DNA from: Sweltsa coloradensis
Lineage: Eukaryota; Arthropoda; Insecta; Plecoptera; Chloroperlidae
Direction: 5' to 3'
DNA: 64,000 bases
Assembly: GCA_024449915.1 (NCBI GenBank)
Contig: JAMZAV010001829.1
Location: forward strand, 62,001 to 126,000
Shown: positions 1-8,137 of the stretch, one piece after another
How the letters are laid out: each line of letters starts with the position of its first letter
How positions within the stretch are numbered: the stretch's first letter is position 1
The notes under the pieces: generated by a model
Told to the model about the DNA's origin: nothing
The model's input: only the letters and a program-made list of their open reading frames with translations
Databases searched by the model: none
Program-made: the position numbers and the translations under genes

Positions 1-289
1 GTTGTAGGTTTTCGCGGCCCGTCATAGGATAAAAACAAGGATCTTGGGTAAAACCGCGTCGAAAATAAGATGAACCAGGGCAGAACCTGGGCGTCCACCG
101 ACGTTTCGTCTGTACTACGTCAGACATTTTCAAGGTTGACTGTGACTCTACGGAGGTTCACTGTGACTCCAACCTCCGTAGAGTCACAGTCAACCTTGAA
201 AATGTCTGACGTAGTACAGACGAAACGTCGGTGGACGCCCAGGTTCTGCCCTGGTTCATCTTATTTTCGACGCGGTTTTACCATATTTT

Positions 290-323
<34 letters not shown>

Positions 324-545
324 AAAAACAAGGAATCTTATTTTCGACGCGGTTTTACCCAAGATCCTTGTTTTTATCATATATATATATCAAATATATA
401 TATGATAAAAACAAGGATCTTGGGTAAAACCGCGTCGAAAATAGATGAACCAGGGCAGAACCTGGGCGTCCACCGACGTTTCGTCTGTACTACGTCAGAC
501 ATTTTCAAGGTTGACTGTGACTCTATGGAGGTATATACATATATA
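1..545. repeat. Palindromic PLE terminal repeats, family 1
   Basis: Three copies of one roughly 130-bp segment lie here: one on the minus strand (about 25-163), one on the plus strand (about 168-293) forming a palindrome centred near 165, and a third minus-strand copy (about 404-530), separated by (TA)n tracts at 294-320 and 378-405. Each copy contains a hammerhead-like motif: GAAACGTC preceded by the stem II pair GTCTG/CAGAC, with the box reading TTGAAAA instead of CUGANGA, so it is probably decayed. I assign the segment to a Penelope-like terminal repeat because the same layout (ribozyme-like motif, outward 3' end, TA tract) flanks coding PLE fragments further on. No coding remnant is seen inside it. 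Confidence 0.6.
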
Positions 546-1935
546 TAGATTTGAGACTTTCGCAGTACATGATATGAAAATATATGTTTTGAGGTAAAAA
601 TGCGTGTGATGATTTATAATAAAATAATATTTTATTACCGACGTTTCACTAGGGTTTCACCTAGCTTTATCAAGGTTATATAACAAAAACAAAATGGAAT
701 AACAAAGTACAAGATGACAATAATTAAAACACAGCCATCTAGGAAAACAGATCTAGATGACTAGACAGAGAGTTGAGAGAGAGCCTCCAGATGTTAGCGG
801 TGTATGTTATCTCCTACTTCTTGTCACGGGACCTTCCCGGAGTTGGTCTAATGGACGAGTTTCATTCTCAGATGGTGGTGGAGCATCAGCCTGCAATAGT
901 CTAGTATGTCCACTTCTCGTTATACGAACACCCTGGAGAACTGGATGATATTCATTAATATTTGGTGGCGGAGCATCGTCCTGCAGCGGTCTAAGATGGG
1001 CATGTCCACTTCTGATCACAGGACCTTCCAGGAGTAGGCCTTCTGGGCGAGTTTCATTTCGAGTAGGTGATGGATCATCATCCTCCCATGGTCTTAATTT
1101 AACTAGTCTAGTTGATATGATTGGTTTCCAAGCCTTGGGTAATCTCTGGCTGTCATCCCTCTTGTTGAGATTTTGTGGACGCCTCTCAATCTCCACAGCC
1201 TCCCTAATGATCCGTGGGTAAACATGTTGAATCTCTACAAGTTTGCGCGTGTTTTCGAAGTCGATTTCGTGGCCTGTATCCTTTATGGTGTTTAGCTAAT
1301 GCTGAATTCTTATCTTGTTTGTCAACTGCATTAATGTGTTCTTGGAGTCGAACCGAAATCCTTCTTCCCGTTTGACCTACGTAAGATAGATTACAGCCAC
1401 CACACGGGACTTCATACACACCTTGATCCTCCAGTGGAATTTTATCTTTTGGACTCGATAAAAGCGAAGCGATTTTCATGTCAGTTGAAAAAATGGTTAC
1501 AATATTATATCGTCTAAGCACTCTACTAATGATGTCAGTAGAACCTCGGACATATGGTAGAAACGCTTTCGCACGAGGTTTGTCTCGCTCATCATTGAGT
1601 ATCTTAGTTTCTGGTCTTAGTTGACGATTCATTAATTTATCTATATCAAGTTCATTGAATCCGTTTTGTACCAAGGCATTTTTGAGGTAAAGTAGTTCTC
1701 CGTCAATTTGGAATGGGTCCGAAAGTCTTATCGATCTTGTAACAAGAGTACTAATCACAGAATTCAGTTGTGCGGGGTAGTGATATGACGCTGCATTCAA
1801 ATATCGGTTTGTATGAGTTGGTTTTCTATACACTGTATGCCCTAAACGTCCATCATTTCTTCTTGAGATCATGACATCTAAGAAAGAAAGAGAACCATCT
1901 TTTTCCAATTCAATGGTAAATTGGATATATATATA
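546..1935 (-). mobile_element. Penelope-like element, 5'-truncated (family C)
   Basis: On the minus strand this copy holds the C-terminal end of the reverse transcriptase, the linker, a GIY-YIG endonuclease and a 3' tail. The tail (about 546-800) carries a degenerate hammerhead-like motif near 634-680: stem II CTAGG/CCTAG, GAAACGTC, but the box is TTGATAA. The 5' side is cut off in the reverse transcriptase at about 1935, exactly where a (TA)n tract and the 3' end of another PLE begin, so the second PLE probably inserted into this one. Confidence 0.8.
807..1935 (-). pseudogene. PLE reverse transcriptase C-terminus plus GIY-YIG endonuclease, frameshifted
   Basis: In the order read on the minus strand: a reverse-transcriptase tail (FLDV, then VYRKPTHTNRYLN), a linker with FLPYVRGSTD, then the endonuclease with GVYEVPCGGC, YVGQTGR and RLQEH, matching the GIY-YIG core with its Cys pair. 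A frameshift near 1290 separates this from the second part, which resumes with the catalytic-Glu helix (REAVEIERR) and the conserved NLNKRDD segment. In PLEs such a protein copies the element RNA at a nicked target. This copy lacks the reverse transcriptase active site and the N-terminus, so it cannot be functional. Confidence 0.85.
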
Positions 1936-2216
1936 TATGTTATATCGCAGACTTTCACGGATTGAATATGCACACATTGTATTTTCGGGTAGTCCGTGTG
2001 GTTTTATTTTTATTTATTCCAACGTTTCGGGTAGTTCTCCCTGCCCATCTTCAAGGAAATTAAACAAAAAAAACAATATAAAAAACAAACAAAACCGTAC
2101 TTCATAACAAACACTGCAACTAGATACATAGACAAAAACTAAATAGCTTAGAAAACATAGGTAGGGCCTACTCATGACAAATTATACAACAGTGTGAAGC
2201 CATCAACATTATCCTA

Positions 2217-2595
2217 TTACTGTTTAGATGACCTCAGCGTCCGAGTAGATGGCTCAAGGGGTCCTTGTTGAGTCTTCCTTCTCTTGTCAGCTCTTGGAGG
2301 AGGATGGACTGCAGACATTTCCATAGGGAGAGCTTTTGGTTGAACATTACAGCCTTGCAAAACATGTTTCCATGTGGCTGGAAGTCTTTTGGCATCATCC
2401 CGTGTGTTCATGTTGTGTTTCTGCTTCTCCATCTCCACCGCCTCTCTTACGATACGGGGCACCTCATGTTCAACTTTGGCTAGGGTTTTAGCTTCATCAA
2501 AGTTAATCCAGTGTTCCTTGTCGAAAGCATGTTGGAAAAGAGCTGAGGTGGTTTCCATACGTCTAACTGCAACTCTATGTTCGTCGATGCGGACA
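2217..2595 (-). pseudogene. PLE GIY-YIG endonuclease C-terminal fragment
   Basis: The minus strand encodes the end of a PLE endonuclease: VRIDEHRVAVRR, then METTSALFQHAF, the helix bearing the catalytic Glu (IVREAVEMEK), and NTRDDAKRLPATWKH, ending with a basic tail LRSSKQ. It starts abruptly at the palindrome centre near 2596, so the GIY and YVG motifs are missing. It is nearly identical to the plus-strand copy at 3932-4276, consistent with both arms coming from one insertion event. Confidence 0.85.
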
Positions 2596-4276
2596 TATAT
2601 TCACAATAGAAATAGAACAAGACAAATGCCTCCCATTTTTAGATGAACTTTTAATCAAGAAAGAGGATGAGACCTTCGGACATACCGTCTACCGTAAACC
2701 AACGCATACAAATCGATATTTAAACGCGGAATCACACCACCACCCAGCACAGCTTGCCACAGTAGTAAACACCCTTGCTATACGATCCAAAAGGCTGTCT
2801 GATGTTGAGCACATGGCTGAAGAAATGATTGGGTTACGAGACACCTTACTCTCTAACGGATTTTCCCCCAACACAATTGCTCGAGCATTCCATAAAACGT
2901 CGAGTAAACCTATTGATCAAGATATTCCAAAAGACGAACCTCGAGCAACTGCATTTCTGCCTTACGTCCAAGGAACCACTGATAAAATAAGCCGTTTACT
3001 CAAAAAGCACAGTGTTCTCCCCAGGCCCGGACCGCCGGGCAATAATTCCCTACCGCCCGGCAAAAAATAAAAAAAAAAAATTGATTTTTTTTTTTTTTTT
3101 TTTACTAAACGATTTGCGACTTTAATAAATTCTAACCGTCCACCAAACGTTTAAACGTCCCATCTCTAAACTGCAGCGCAGATTGTAAACGAAATCGTGG
3201 AGACAAATCTCGCTGAGAACCATAAGTTGGCAAAATGACAATCATCGCTATGATTGTGAACATTCACTGCACACAAGGAGCACACACAAGTGAACAATGT
3301 TAGCAATTTTCCAATTTAATTGATTGCTAGGACGAATTTTAAAGTAATAGAAATGAAGTCATCAAATACAATATGTTTCAAGTTGTAGTAATTGTAAACC
3401 TACAAATCTTAGATAATAAACACTTAAAAAGAATAACATTATCACCTTTATAAGGGCTTTATTGTACTCATTGTAGCAATAGTACTACAGTAATTCACAT
3501 AGCCTACATTACAAAGGAGAAAATAGGCTTAGACTATGATTTCAATCAAATTTGAAATGTTCATACCACTAAACCAACTAAAGTAAGCTGCTTTAAAAGG
3601 GCTTCAAAAACCTCTAAAACTCACCAAATCGAATCTAGGATTTCAAATTTTTTCTGGGGGCAAGCCCCCGGACCCCCACTATTTTTGGCCCTACCCGGCA
3701 ATGTTTGTGGAATACCCAGCTATCATTTTTTTCTGGGGAGAACACTGAAGCAGAATATAAGAACTGTTTTCAGCACGGATCGGAAGATATCAGCAATGTT
3801 ACGCAACGCTAAGGACACAATCCCATGGTATATATGAAATTCCATGTGGAAGTTGCGAAAAGACATACGTAGGAAGAACTAACCGCAAAATATATGTCCG
3901 CATCGACGAACATAGAGTTGCAGTTAGACGTATGGAAACCACCTCAGCTCTTTTCCAACATGCTTTCGACAAGGAACACTGGATTAACTTTGATGAAGCT
4001 AAAACCCTAGCCAAAGTTGAACATGAGGTGCCCCGTATCGTAAGAGAGGCGGTGGAGATGGAGAAGCGGAAACACAGCATGAACACACGGGATGATGCCA
4101 AAAGACTTCCAGCCACATGGAAACATGTTTTGCAAGGCTGTAATGTTCACCCAAAAACTCTCCCTATGGAAATGTCTGCAGTCCCCTCCTCCTCCCAAAA
4201 GCTGACAAGAGAAGGAAGACTCAACAAGGGACCCCTTGAGCCATCTACTCAGACGCTGAGGGCATCTAAACAGTAA
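2596..4276 (+). pseudogene. PLE RT tail and GIY-YIG endonuclease, interrupted
   Basis: Begins with the reverse-transcriptase tail (FTIEIEQD, FLDELLI, VYRKPTHTNRYLN), passes into FLPYVQGTTDKISRLLKKH, and is broken at 3009/3010 by a transposon. It resumes at 3753 with the linker, then GIYEIPCGSC, YVGRTNRK, VRIDEHR and the catalytic-Glu helix IVREAVEMEKR. A 10-nt deletion near 3823 relative to the copy at 6874-7364 shifts the frame just before GIY. The last 115 codons (3932-4276) are open. The catalytic core of the reverse transcriptase is absent, so this is a dead 3' fragment. Confidence 0.85.
3010..3747. mobile_element. 738-bp TIR transposon (MITE) inside the PLE
   Basis: Ends are perfect inverted repeats of 15 bp, CAGTGTTCTCCCCAG at the left and its complement at the right. 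The flanks share AAGCA (3005-3009 and 3748-3752); removing the element plus one AAGCA restores the PLE reading frame (Lys-Lys-Gln-Asn-Ile). No protein is encoded. The TIR start CAGTG is hAT-like, but only 5 bp of flanking identity is visible where hAT usually gives 8, so the superfamily is open. Confidence 0.8.
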
Positions 4277-4436
4277 TAAAGGATAATGTTGATGGCTTCA
4301 CACTGTTGTATAATTTGTCATGAGTAGGCCCTACCTATGTTTTCTAAGCTATTTAGTTTTTGTCTATGTATCTAGTTGCAGTGTTTGTTATGAAGTACGG
4401 TTTTGTTTGTTTTTTATATTGTTTTTTTTGTTTAAT

Positions 4437-4481
4437 TTCCTTGAAGATGGGCAGGGAGAACTACCCGAAACGTTGGAATAA
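4437..4481 (+). ncRNA. Hammerhead-like motif of PLE family A (variant core)
   Basis: TTGAAGA at 4441-4447 stands where CUGANGA is expected, followed by a GGGCAG-type stem II, GAAA at 4467-4470 and CGTT before the predicted cleavage point. Stem I is TTCC/GGAA. The same sequence occurs at 2022-2062 (minus) and 7531-7575 (plus). The C-to-U change at core position 3 should weaken or abolish cleavage, yet it is shared by all three family copies. Most likely an inherited degenerate ribozyme. Confidence 0.45.
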
Positions 4482-4525
4482 ATAAAAATAAAACCACACG
4501 GACTACCCGAAAATACAATGTGTTC

Positions 4526-4551
4526 ATATATATATATATATATATATATAT
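4526..4551. repeat. (TA)n microsatellite at PLE junction
   Basis: A pure TA tract of about 26 bp separates the 3' end of PLE family A from the 3' end of PLE family D. Comparable tracts border most PLE copies in the window (for example 5136-5156, 5264-5284, 7618-7632, 43951-43969, 45264-45285, 45635-45654). Confidence 0.9.
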
Positions 4552-4647
4552 GGATTCTTAGGCTTTCAGGGCCGCTGGTAGATGTAGATGTGGATTCTGC
4601 GGTGATTTGCCCTGTGTTTTGAGTTGATGGCTCTAAAAAGAACCGTT

Positions 4648-4694
4648 CTTCTCGACGTTTCGAAAAGCTGTGGCTTTCCATCTTCAGGAGTCGA
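4648..4694 (-). ncRNA. Hammerhead ribozyme, minus-strand copy (family D)
   Basis: Reading the minus strand: CTGAAGA (4687 down to 4681), stem II GGAAAGC-CACA-GCTTTTC, GAAA (4661-4658), then CGTC before the predicted cut. This is the same motif as the plus-strand copy at 5024-5072. Type I layout with a loopless two-pair stem III (AC/GU), a form described for PLE and retrozyme ribozymes that works best as a dimer. Confidence 0.75.
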
Positions 4695-4737
4695 TGCTAT
4701 TTATTGTATGCTATTTATTGGCGAGATCTGTGGTTCG

Positions 4738-4936
4738 CCACAGATCTCGCCACCCGCCTAAGAAGTTGGACAAGAGGAGAAAAATAACTTCTCAGACCAT
4801 CACTGACTCCACGGTACAACCATCATCTGGACCGCCAGCTTGCAATACCAGGAGTAGGGCGCGTACACAGGAGTACAACGCGCGCACGAATCAGGGCGCA
4901 GGGGTACAACGCCCGCACCAATCAGGTCGCGTCTGA
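4738..4936 (+). pseudogene. PLE protein C-terminal tail fragment
   Basis: The frame is proline-, arginine- and threonine-rich (PPKKLDKRRK near the start, NTRSRARTQ later) and stops at TGA near 4936. Similar low-complexity basic tails follow the endonuclease in the other PLE copies here. No catalytic motif remains. The identification rests on position upstream of the promoter and ribozyme and on tail composition. Confidence 0.45.
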
Positions 4937-4960
4937 GCCCTGATTGCTTACCACGCCCGG

Positions 4961-4970
4961 CTATATAAGG
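4961..4970 (+). promoter_or_regulatory. TATA-box-like element in PLE terminal repeat
   Basis: CTATATAAGG lies about 60 nt upstream of the hammerhead ribozyme and about 25 nt upstream of the end of the family-D coding tail region's GC-rich spacer. It is a good polymerase II TATA match in otherwise non-TA-repeat sequence, so it may be the internal promoter of the element. Activity is inferred only. Confidence 0.45.
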
Positions 4971-5023
4971 AGGCACGAAGTGAGCTCATGCCATTCGACT
5001 GCCGTCCGTCACAGACTCAGCAT

Positions 5024-5072
5024 CGACTCCTGAAGATGGAAAGCCACAGCTTTTCGAAACGTCGAGAAGAAC
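5024..5072 (+). ncRNA. Hammerhead ribozyme, plus-strand copy (family D)
   Basis: The canonical core is complete: CTGAAGA at 5030-5036, a seven-pair stem II (GGAAAGC with GCTTTTC, loop CACA), GAAA at 5056-5059, then CGTC with predicted self-cleavage after C5063. Stem I begins CTC/GAG. Known role in PLEs: RNA self-cleavage during processing of tandem or terminal-repeat transcripts. Confidence 0.8.
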
Positions 5073-5182
5073 GGTTCTTTTTAGAGCCATCAACTCAAAA
5101 CACAGGGCAAATCACCGCAGAATCCACATCTACATATATATATATATATATATATTGATTCATAGCAGTTGTCGAAAAAGTT

Positions 5183-5256
5183 TGCCCCGACTGTGGTTCG
5201 AACCCAGAACCTCCGGCTTAACGTGCCATAGCTTTACCAATTAAGCTACCGGGACC
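5183..5256 (-). tRNA. tRNA-Asn(GTT)-like pseudogene
   Basis: On the minus strand a 74-nt unit has A-box-like GTAGCTTAATTGGTAAAGC, an anticodon loop ACGTTAA giving GTT (Asn), and a B box GGTTCGAACC. The anticodon stem is mostly paired (TGGC/GCCG). The acceptor stem (GGTCCCG with TCGGGGC) has at least two mismatches and the T stem one, so this is more likely a pseudogene or SINE head than a working tRNA. It sits between two (TA)n tracts. Confidence 0.55.
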
Positions 5257-5411
5257 ATATGCATATATATATATATATATATATAGTTTAGATTGGAGAA
5301 GGGTTGACAGGTTGGGAAAGCATAGAGAACATAAAGCCCAGCCTGAAGGGCTGGGGGCGACAAAACTTTTCACCTGCTGATGACAACTGTAGCTAATTTA
5401 AAGTTGTTACC

Positions 5412-5458
5412 TTAATCCACGACGCGTTTCGTCCTTCTGGGACTCTTCAGGCGGATGG
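5412..5458 (-). ncRNA. Hammerhead ribozyme, retrozyme unit copy 1
   Basis: Minus strand: CTGAAGA (5450-5444), stem II GTCC-CAGAA-GGAC, GAAA (5430-5427), then CGCGTC with predicted cleavage between 5421 and 5420. Stem I has six pairs (ATCCGC with GTGGAT, including one G-U). All conserved core positions are present. It is one of the two best ribozymes in the window. Confidence 0.88.
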
Positions 5459-5619
5459 TGGCCACTAAAAATCAGCTAACTACATGCAACCAAAACTCAC
5501 AACACATAACCAAACCTGTGGTAGGGCCACGCAAGAAGTAAATTCTGCAAGCATGTTGTCATCATCAGCAAGGTTACTTCACACACCATTCATACTGGGG
5601 CACACAGTCAGCACAGACA

Positions 5620-5935
5620 GTAAGGGGGCTTCCCTCCCAACTCTGGTGCTCGGGAGACAAGAAATCCATGACTTACCCTGGATTCGAACCAAGACCCTTG
5701 GCAACAAGAGAAAAGCTGCCCCTCCTGCTGTTGCTGGGCAAGGGTGCCTCTTCATTTATACAAAGAGAAAAGGTTAGAGATAGGAAGGGTGGAAAGTCAC
5801 AACACAGCACAACCAGTGAGGGGGCTTCCCTCCTAGACTCTGGTGCTTGGGCGACAAAAGAACCATGTCTTACCCTGGATTTGAACCAAGACCCGTGGCA
5901 ACGAGAGAGGCTGCCCTACTAATTGTGACTGGGAT
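5620..5935 (-). repeat. Two diverged tandem units with B-box-like motifs
   Basis: Two related segments of about 190 bp follow one another: each contains GGGGGCTTCCCTCC, then CTCTGGTGCT, and a motif that on the minus strand reads GGTTCGAATCC (first) or GGTTCAAATCC (second), like a polymerase III B box. I do not see a convincing A box or cloverleaf, so a SINE origin is only possible. The second terminal repeat (6590-6800) carries only the first unit and the start of the second. Confidence 0.4.
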
Positions 5936-6378
5936 TCGAAAACGAAAGGAAACAAGACTACAAATTGCAAGCTCTTGGCTATAGCACAGGTACACGTGCT
6001 ATATTAGCTCTTGGCTGCAGATGAAGAGGTTGAAGGAAAAGACGAGTAGGGTCTAACAGGTTCATCACCTGCTAGGCCCCCCCAGCAGGACAAGGAGTCA
6101 CACTTGTTATGAACAAGGAAACACGGACCCACCAGAGGGTGTAGAGTAGGCTCGCCCCATCTTGACCCCATAGGTGAAGAAAGATGGAAAGTGATAGGTG
6201 TCAAATGACTTGGTTGTTCAATTAGTTTGGAAAAGGCCAAATGGCTAGTTTAGTTTAGATTGGAGAAGGGTTGACAGGTTGGGAAAGCATAGAGAACATA
6301 AAGCCCAGCCTGAAGGGCTGGGGGCGACAAAACTTTTCACCTGCTGATGACAACTGTAGCTAATTTAAAGTTGTTACC

Positions 6379-6425
6379 TTAATCCACGACGCGTTTCGTC
6401 CTTCTGGGACTCTTCAGGCGGATGG
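6379..6425 (-). ncRNA. Hammerhead ribozyme, retrozyme unit copy 2
   Basis: Same sequence as the copy at 5412-5458: CTGAAGA (6417-6411), stem II GTCC/GGAC, GAAA (6397-6394), CGCGTC. Predicted cut between 6388 and 6387. Intact core and stem I. Confidence 0.88.
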
Positions 6426-6808
6426 TGGCCACTAAAAATCAGCTAACTACATGCAACCAAAACTCACAACACATAACCAAACCTGTGGTAGGGCCACGCA
6501 AGAAGTAAATTCTGCAAGCATGTTGTCATCATCAGCAAGGTTACTTCACACACCATTCATACTGGGGCACACAGTCAGCACAGACAGTAAGGGGGCTTCC
6601 CTCCCAACTCTGGTGCTCGGGAGACAAGAAATCCATGACTTACCCTGGATTCGAACCAAGACCCTTGGCAACAAGAGAAAAGCTGCCCTCCTGCTGTTGC
6701 TGGGCAAGGGTGCCTCTTCATTTATACAAAGAGAAAAGGTTAGAGATAGGAAGGGTGGAAAGTCACAACACAGCACAACCAGTGAGGGGGCTTCCCTCCT
6801 TGTTATCC

Positions 6809-7616
6809 TCCATGTTATATCGCAGACTTTCACGGATTGAATATGCAGACATTGTATTTTCGGGTAGTCCGTGTCCGTAACGCTAAAGACACCATTCCTA
6901 ACGAGTCCCATGGTATATATGAAATTCCGTGTGGAAGCTGCGAAAAGACTTACGTAGGAAGAACTAACCGTAAAATATCTGTCCGCATCGACGAACATAG
7001 AGTTGCAGTTAGACGTATGGAAACCACCTCAGCTCTTTTCCAACATGCTTTCGACAAGGAGCACTGGATTAACTTTGATGAAGCTAAAACCTTAGCCAAA
7101 GTGGAACATGAAGTGCCCCGAATCGTAAGAGAGGCGGTGGAGATGGAGAAACGGAAACACAACATGAACACACGGGACGATGCTAAAAGACTTCCAGCCA
7201 CATGGAAACATGTTTTGCAAGGCTGTCATATTCAACCAAAAGCTCTCCCTGTGGACATGTTTTTAGGCCGTCCACCTCCGACAACAAGAGTTGACAAGAG
7301 GAAGAAAACACAACAAGAACCCCTTGAGCCATCTACTCGTACGCTGAGGTCATCTAAAAAGTAATAGAGTGTGTTGATGTCTTCACAGTTTTTAAAATAT
7401 CTGGATGTTCATAATATGTTGTCATTAGTACCTATGTTTTCTAAGCTTTTTGGTTTTGTCTTTGTATCCAGTTGCAGTGTTTGTTAAGAAGTAAGTTTTG
7501 TTTGTTTTGATATTGTTTTATGTTTTAAATTTCCTTGAAGATGGGCAGGGAGAACTGCCCGAAACGTTGGAACTAATAATAAAACCACACGGACTACCCG
7601 AAAATACAATGTCTGC
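6809..7616 (+). mobile_element. Penelope-like element, 5'-truncated (family A, copy 2)
   Basis: A 64-bp inverted piece of the family A 3' terminus (6809-6872) is joined directly to a plus-strand fragment that starts in the linker, covers the endonuclease and runs to the 3' terminus at a (TA)n tract. The 3' tail keeps the variant hammerhead-like motif (TTGAAGA at 7535-7541, GAAA at 7561-7564). This is the best-preserved endonuclease of the family. Confidence 0.85.
6874..7364 (+). pseudogene. PLE GIY-YIG endonuclease domain, open but 5'-truncated
   Basis: The frame is open from the junction with the inverted terminus to the stop after LRSSKK. It contains GIYEIPCGSC, then TYVGRTNRK (GIY...YVG spacing as in PLEs), an Arg/His segment VRIDEHR, and the helix IVREAVEMEKR with the likely catalytic Glu, then NTRDDAKRLPATWKH and a basic tail. 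Known role: nicking the target for target-primed reverse transcription. The reverse transcriptase is missing and no proper start exists, so it is an element fragment rather than a gene. Confidence 0.85.
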
Positions 7617-7721
7617 ATATATATATATATAGTATGTATATTATTTTCAGAAGCTATTTGATCCGGATATATATTATTCAACGAGTGTATTAAACTACTA
7701 ACCGAGGTCTATATTTTAAAC

Positions 7722-7770
7722 ACTTGTGTGAATTTTCGGAGACGTCCGTCTCCATCGTCAGACACTGACA
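7722..7770 (-). ncRNA. Hammerhead ribozyme (PLE family B)
   Basis: Minus strand: CTGACGA (7761-7755), six-pair stem II GGAGAC-GGAC-GUCUCC, GAAA (7737-7734), then ATTC with predicted cleavage between 7730 and 7729. Stem I begins GTGT/ACAC. Stem III would be two A-U pairs without a loop, as in minimal PLE ribozymes. It lies 3' of the endonuclease, the usual place. Confidence 0.75.
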
Positions 7771-7781
7771 CACTGGCAATC

Positions 7782-8130
7782 TCACTGTGTTTCCGGAGGC
7801 TTCCACCCGTGTTGTTGTGCTCTAGTGACTTCTTCCCTGACTAGATTGCGCCATGTGGGGCTGAATTCTTTTGTGGCCTGGCTAATTACATTTTCAATGC
7901 ATGACATGACTGCAGCTTCTTTTTTCTTCCTAATGTCGGCATTCTCTTCTTTTAAGATTATTTTAACCCCATCCCAGTTGATGTTTTCCTTGCACACATC
8001 GAAATGATCTTTTAACTTTGATGGCATCCTGGTCTTCCCTTCTATTGTATTTTTATGTTCACCTATGCGGATGTTTACTGGTCTTGATGTTTCCCCAATG
8101 TACTCTTGTTCACAGTCACACGGTCAGGTG
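7782..8130 (-). pseudogene. PLE GIY-YIG endonuclease fragment, diverged
   Basis: Reading the minus strand from about 8130: a Cys-rich start, EYIGETSRPVNIRIGEHK (the YIG half of GIY-YIG with Arg and the EH pair), then KLKDHFDVCKENINWD. Residues after this differ from families A and C; the usual REAVEIEK helix is replaced by a segment around KKEAAVMSCIENV, so the catalytic Glu is unclear. An in-frame stop upstream of the Cys pair and missing reverse transcriptase show it is dead. Confidence 0.7.
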
Positions 8131-8137
8131 TAAACTA

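Larger units (their letters stand above)
1936..4525. mobile_element. Palindromic Penelope-like element copy (family A, copy 1)
   Basis: Two fragments of one PLE family meet head to head near 2596. The left arm (minus strand, 1936-2595) keeps the end of the endonuclease and the 3' tail; the right arm (plus strand, 2596-4525) runs from the reverse-transcriptase tail through the endonuclease to the same 3' tail. Both outer ends therefore are 3' ends and both abut (TA)n tracts. A degenerate hammerhead-like motif (TTGAAGA, stem II GGGCAG/CTGCCC or a variant, GAAACGTT) is present at 2022-2062 (minus) and 4437-4481 (plus). The right arm is split by a 738-bp transposon. Confidence 0.85.
4553..5135. 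mobile_element. Palindromic Penelope-like element terminal region (family D)
   Basis: The arms at 4553-4695 (minus) and 5025-5135 (plus) are reverse complements, each carrying a hammerhead ribozyme with a canonical core. Between them lie the last codons of a PLE protein (plus strand, to 4936), a TATA-box-like promoter and a start-site region. The plus-strand part therefore looks like a PLE 3' terminal repeat with its own promoter; the left arm is an inverted piece of the same end. Confidence 0.7.
5285..6800 (-). mobile_element. Retrozyme-like element: two ribozyme-bearing direct repeats
   Basis: A 549-bp segment is present twice in direct orientation (5285-5833 and 6252-6800), nearly identical, around a 418-bp middle (5834-6251). 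Each copy carries a canonical type I hammerhead ribozyme on the minus strand, and the predicted cleavage sites are 967 nt apart, so a minus-strand transcript would release a 967-nt monomer. No protein is seen. This matches the plan of retrozymes or of a non-autonomous PLE with terminal repeats. The left end abuts (TA)n; the right end runs into a PLE family A terminus. Confidence 0.7.
7618..8135 (-). mobile_element. Penelope-like element fragment (family B)
   Basis: A minus-strand PLE of a different family: diverged endonuclease at about 7782-8130 and a 3' tail that ends at the (TA)n tract at 7618-7632. The tail holds an intact hammerhead core (7722-7770). The 5' side stops where the palindrome at 8138 begins. 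Confidence 0.75.

Noticed and set aside
294..320. TATA promoters in the (TA)n tracts
   Set aside because: They are pure microsatellites found at every PLE border; only 4961-4970 has a TATA box in non-repeat context.
5372..5385. CTGCTGATGACAACTG as a second hammerhead core on the plus strand
   Set aside because: It has CTGATGA but no stem II or GAAA at the right distance; the true ribozyme is on the minus strand nearby.
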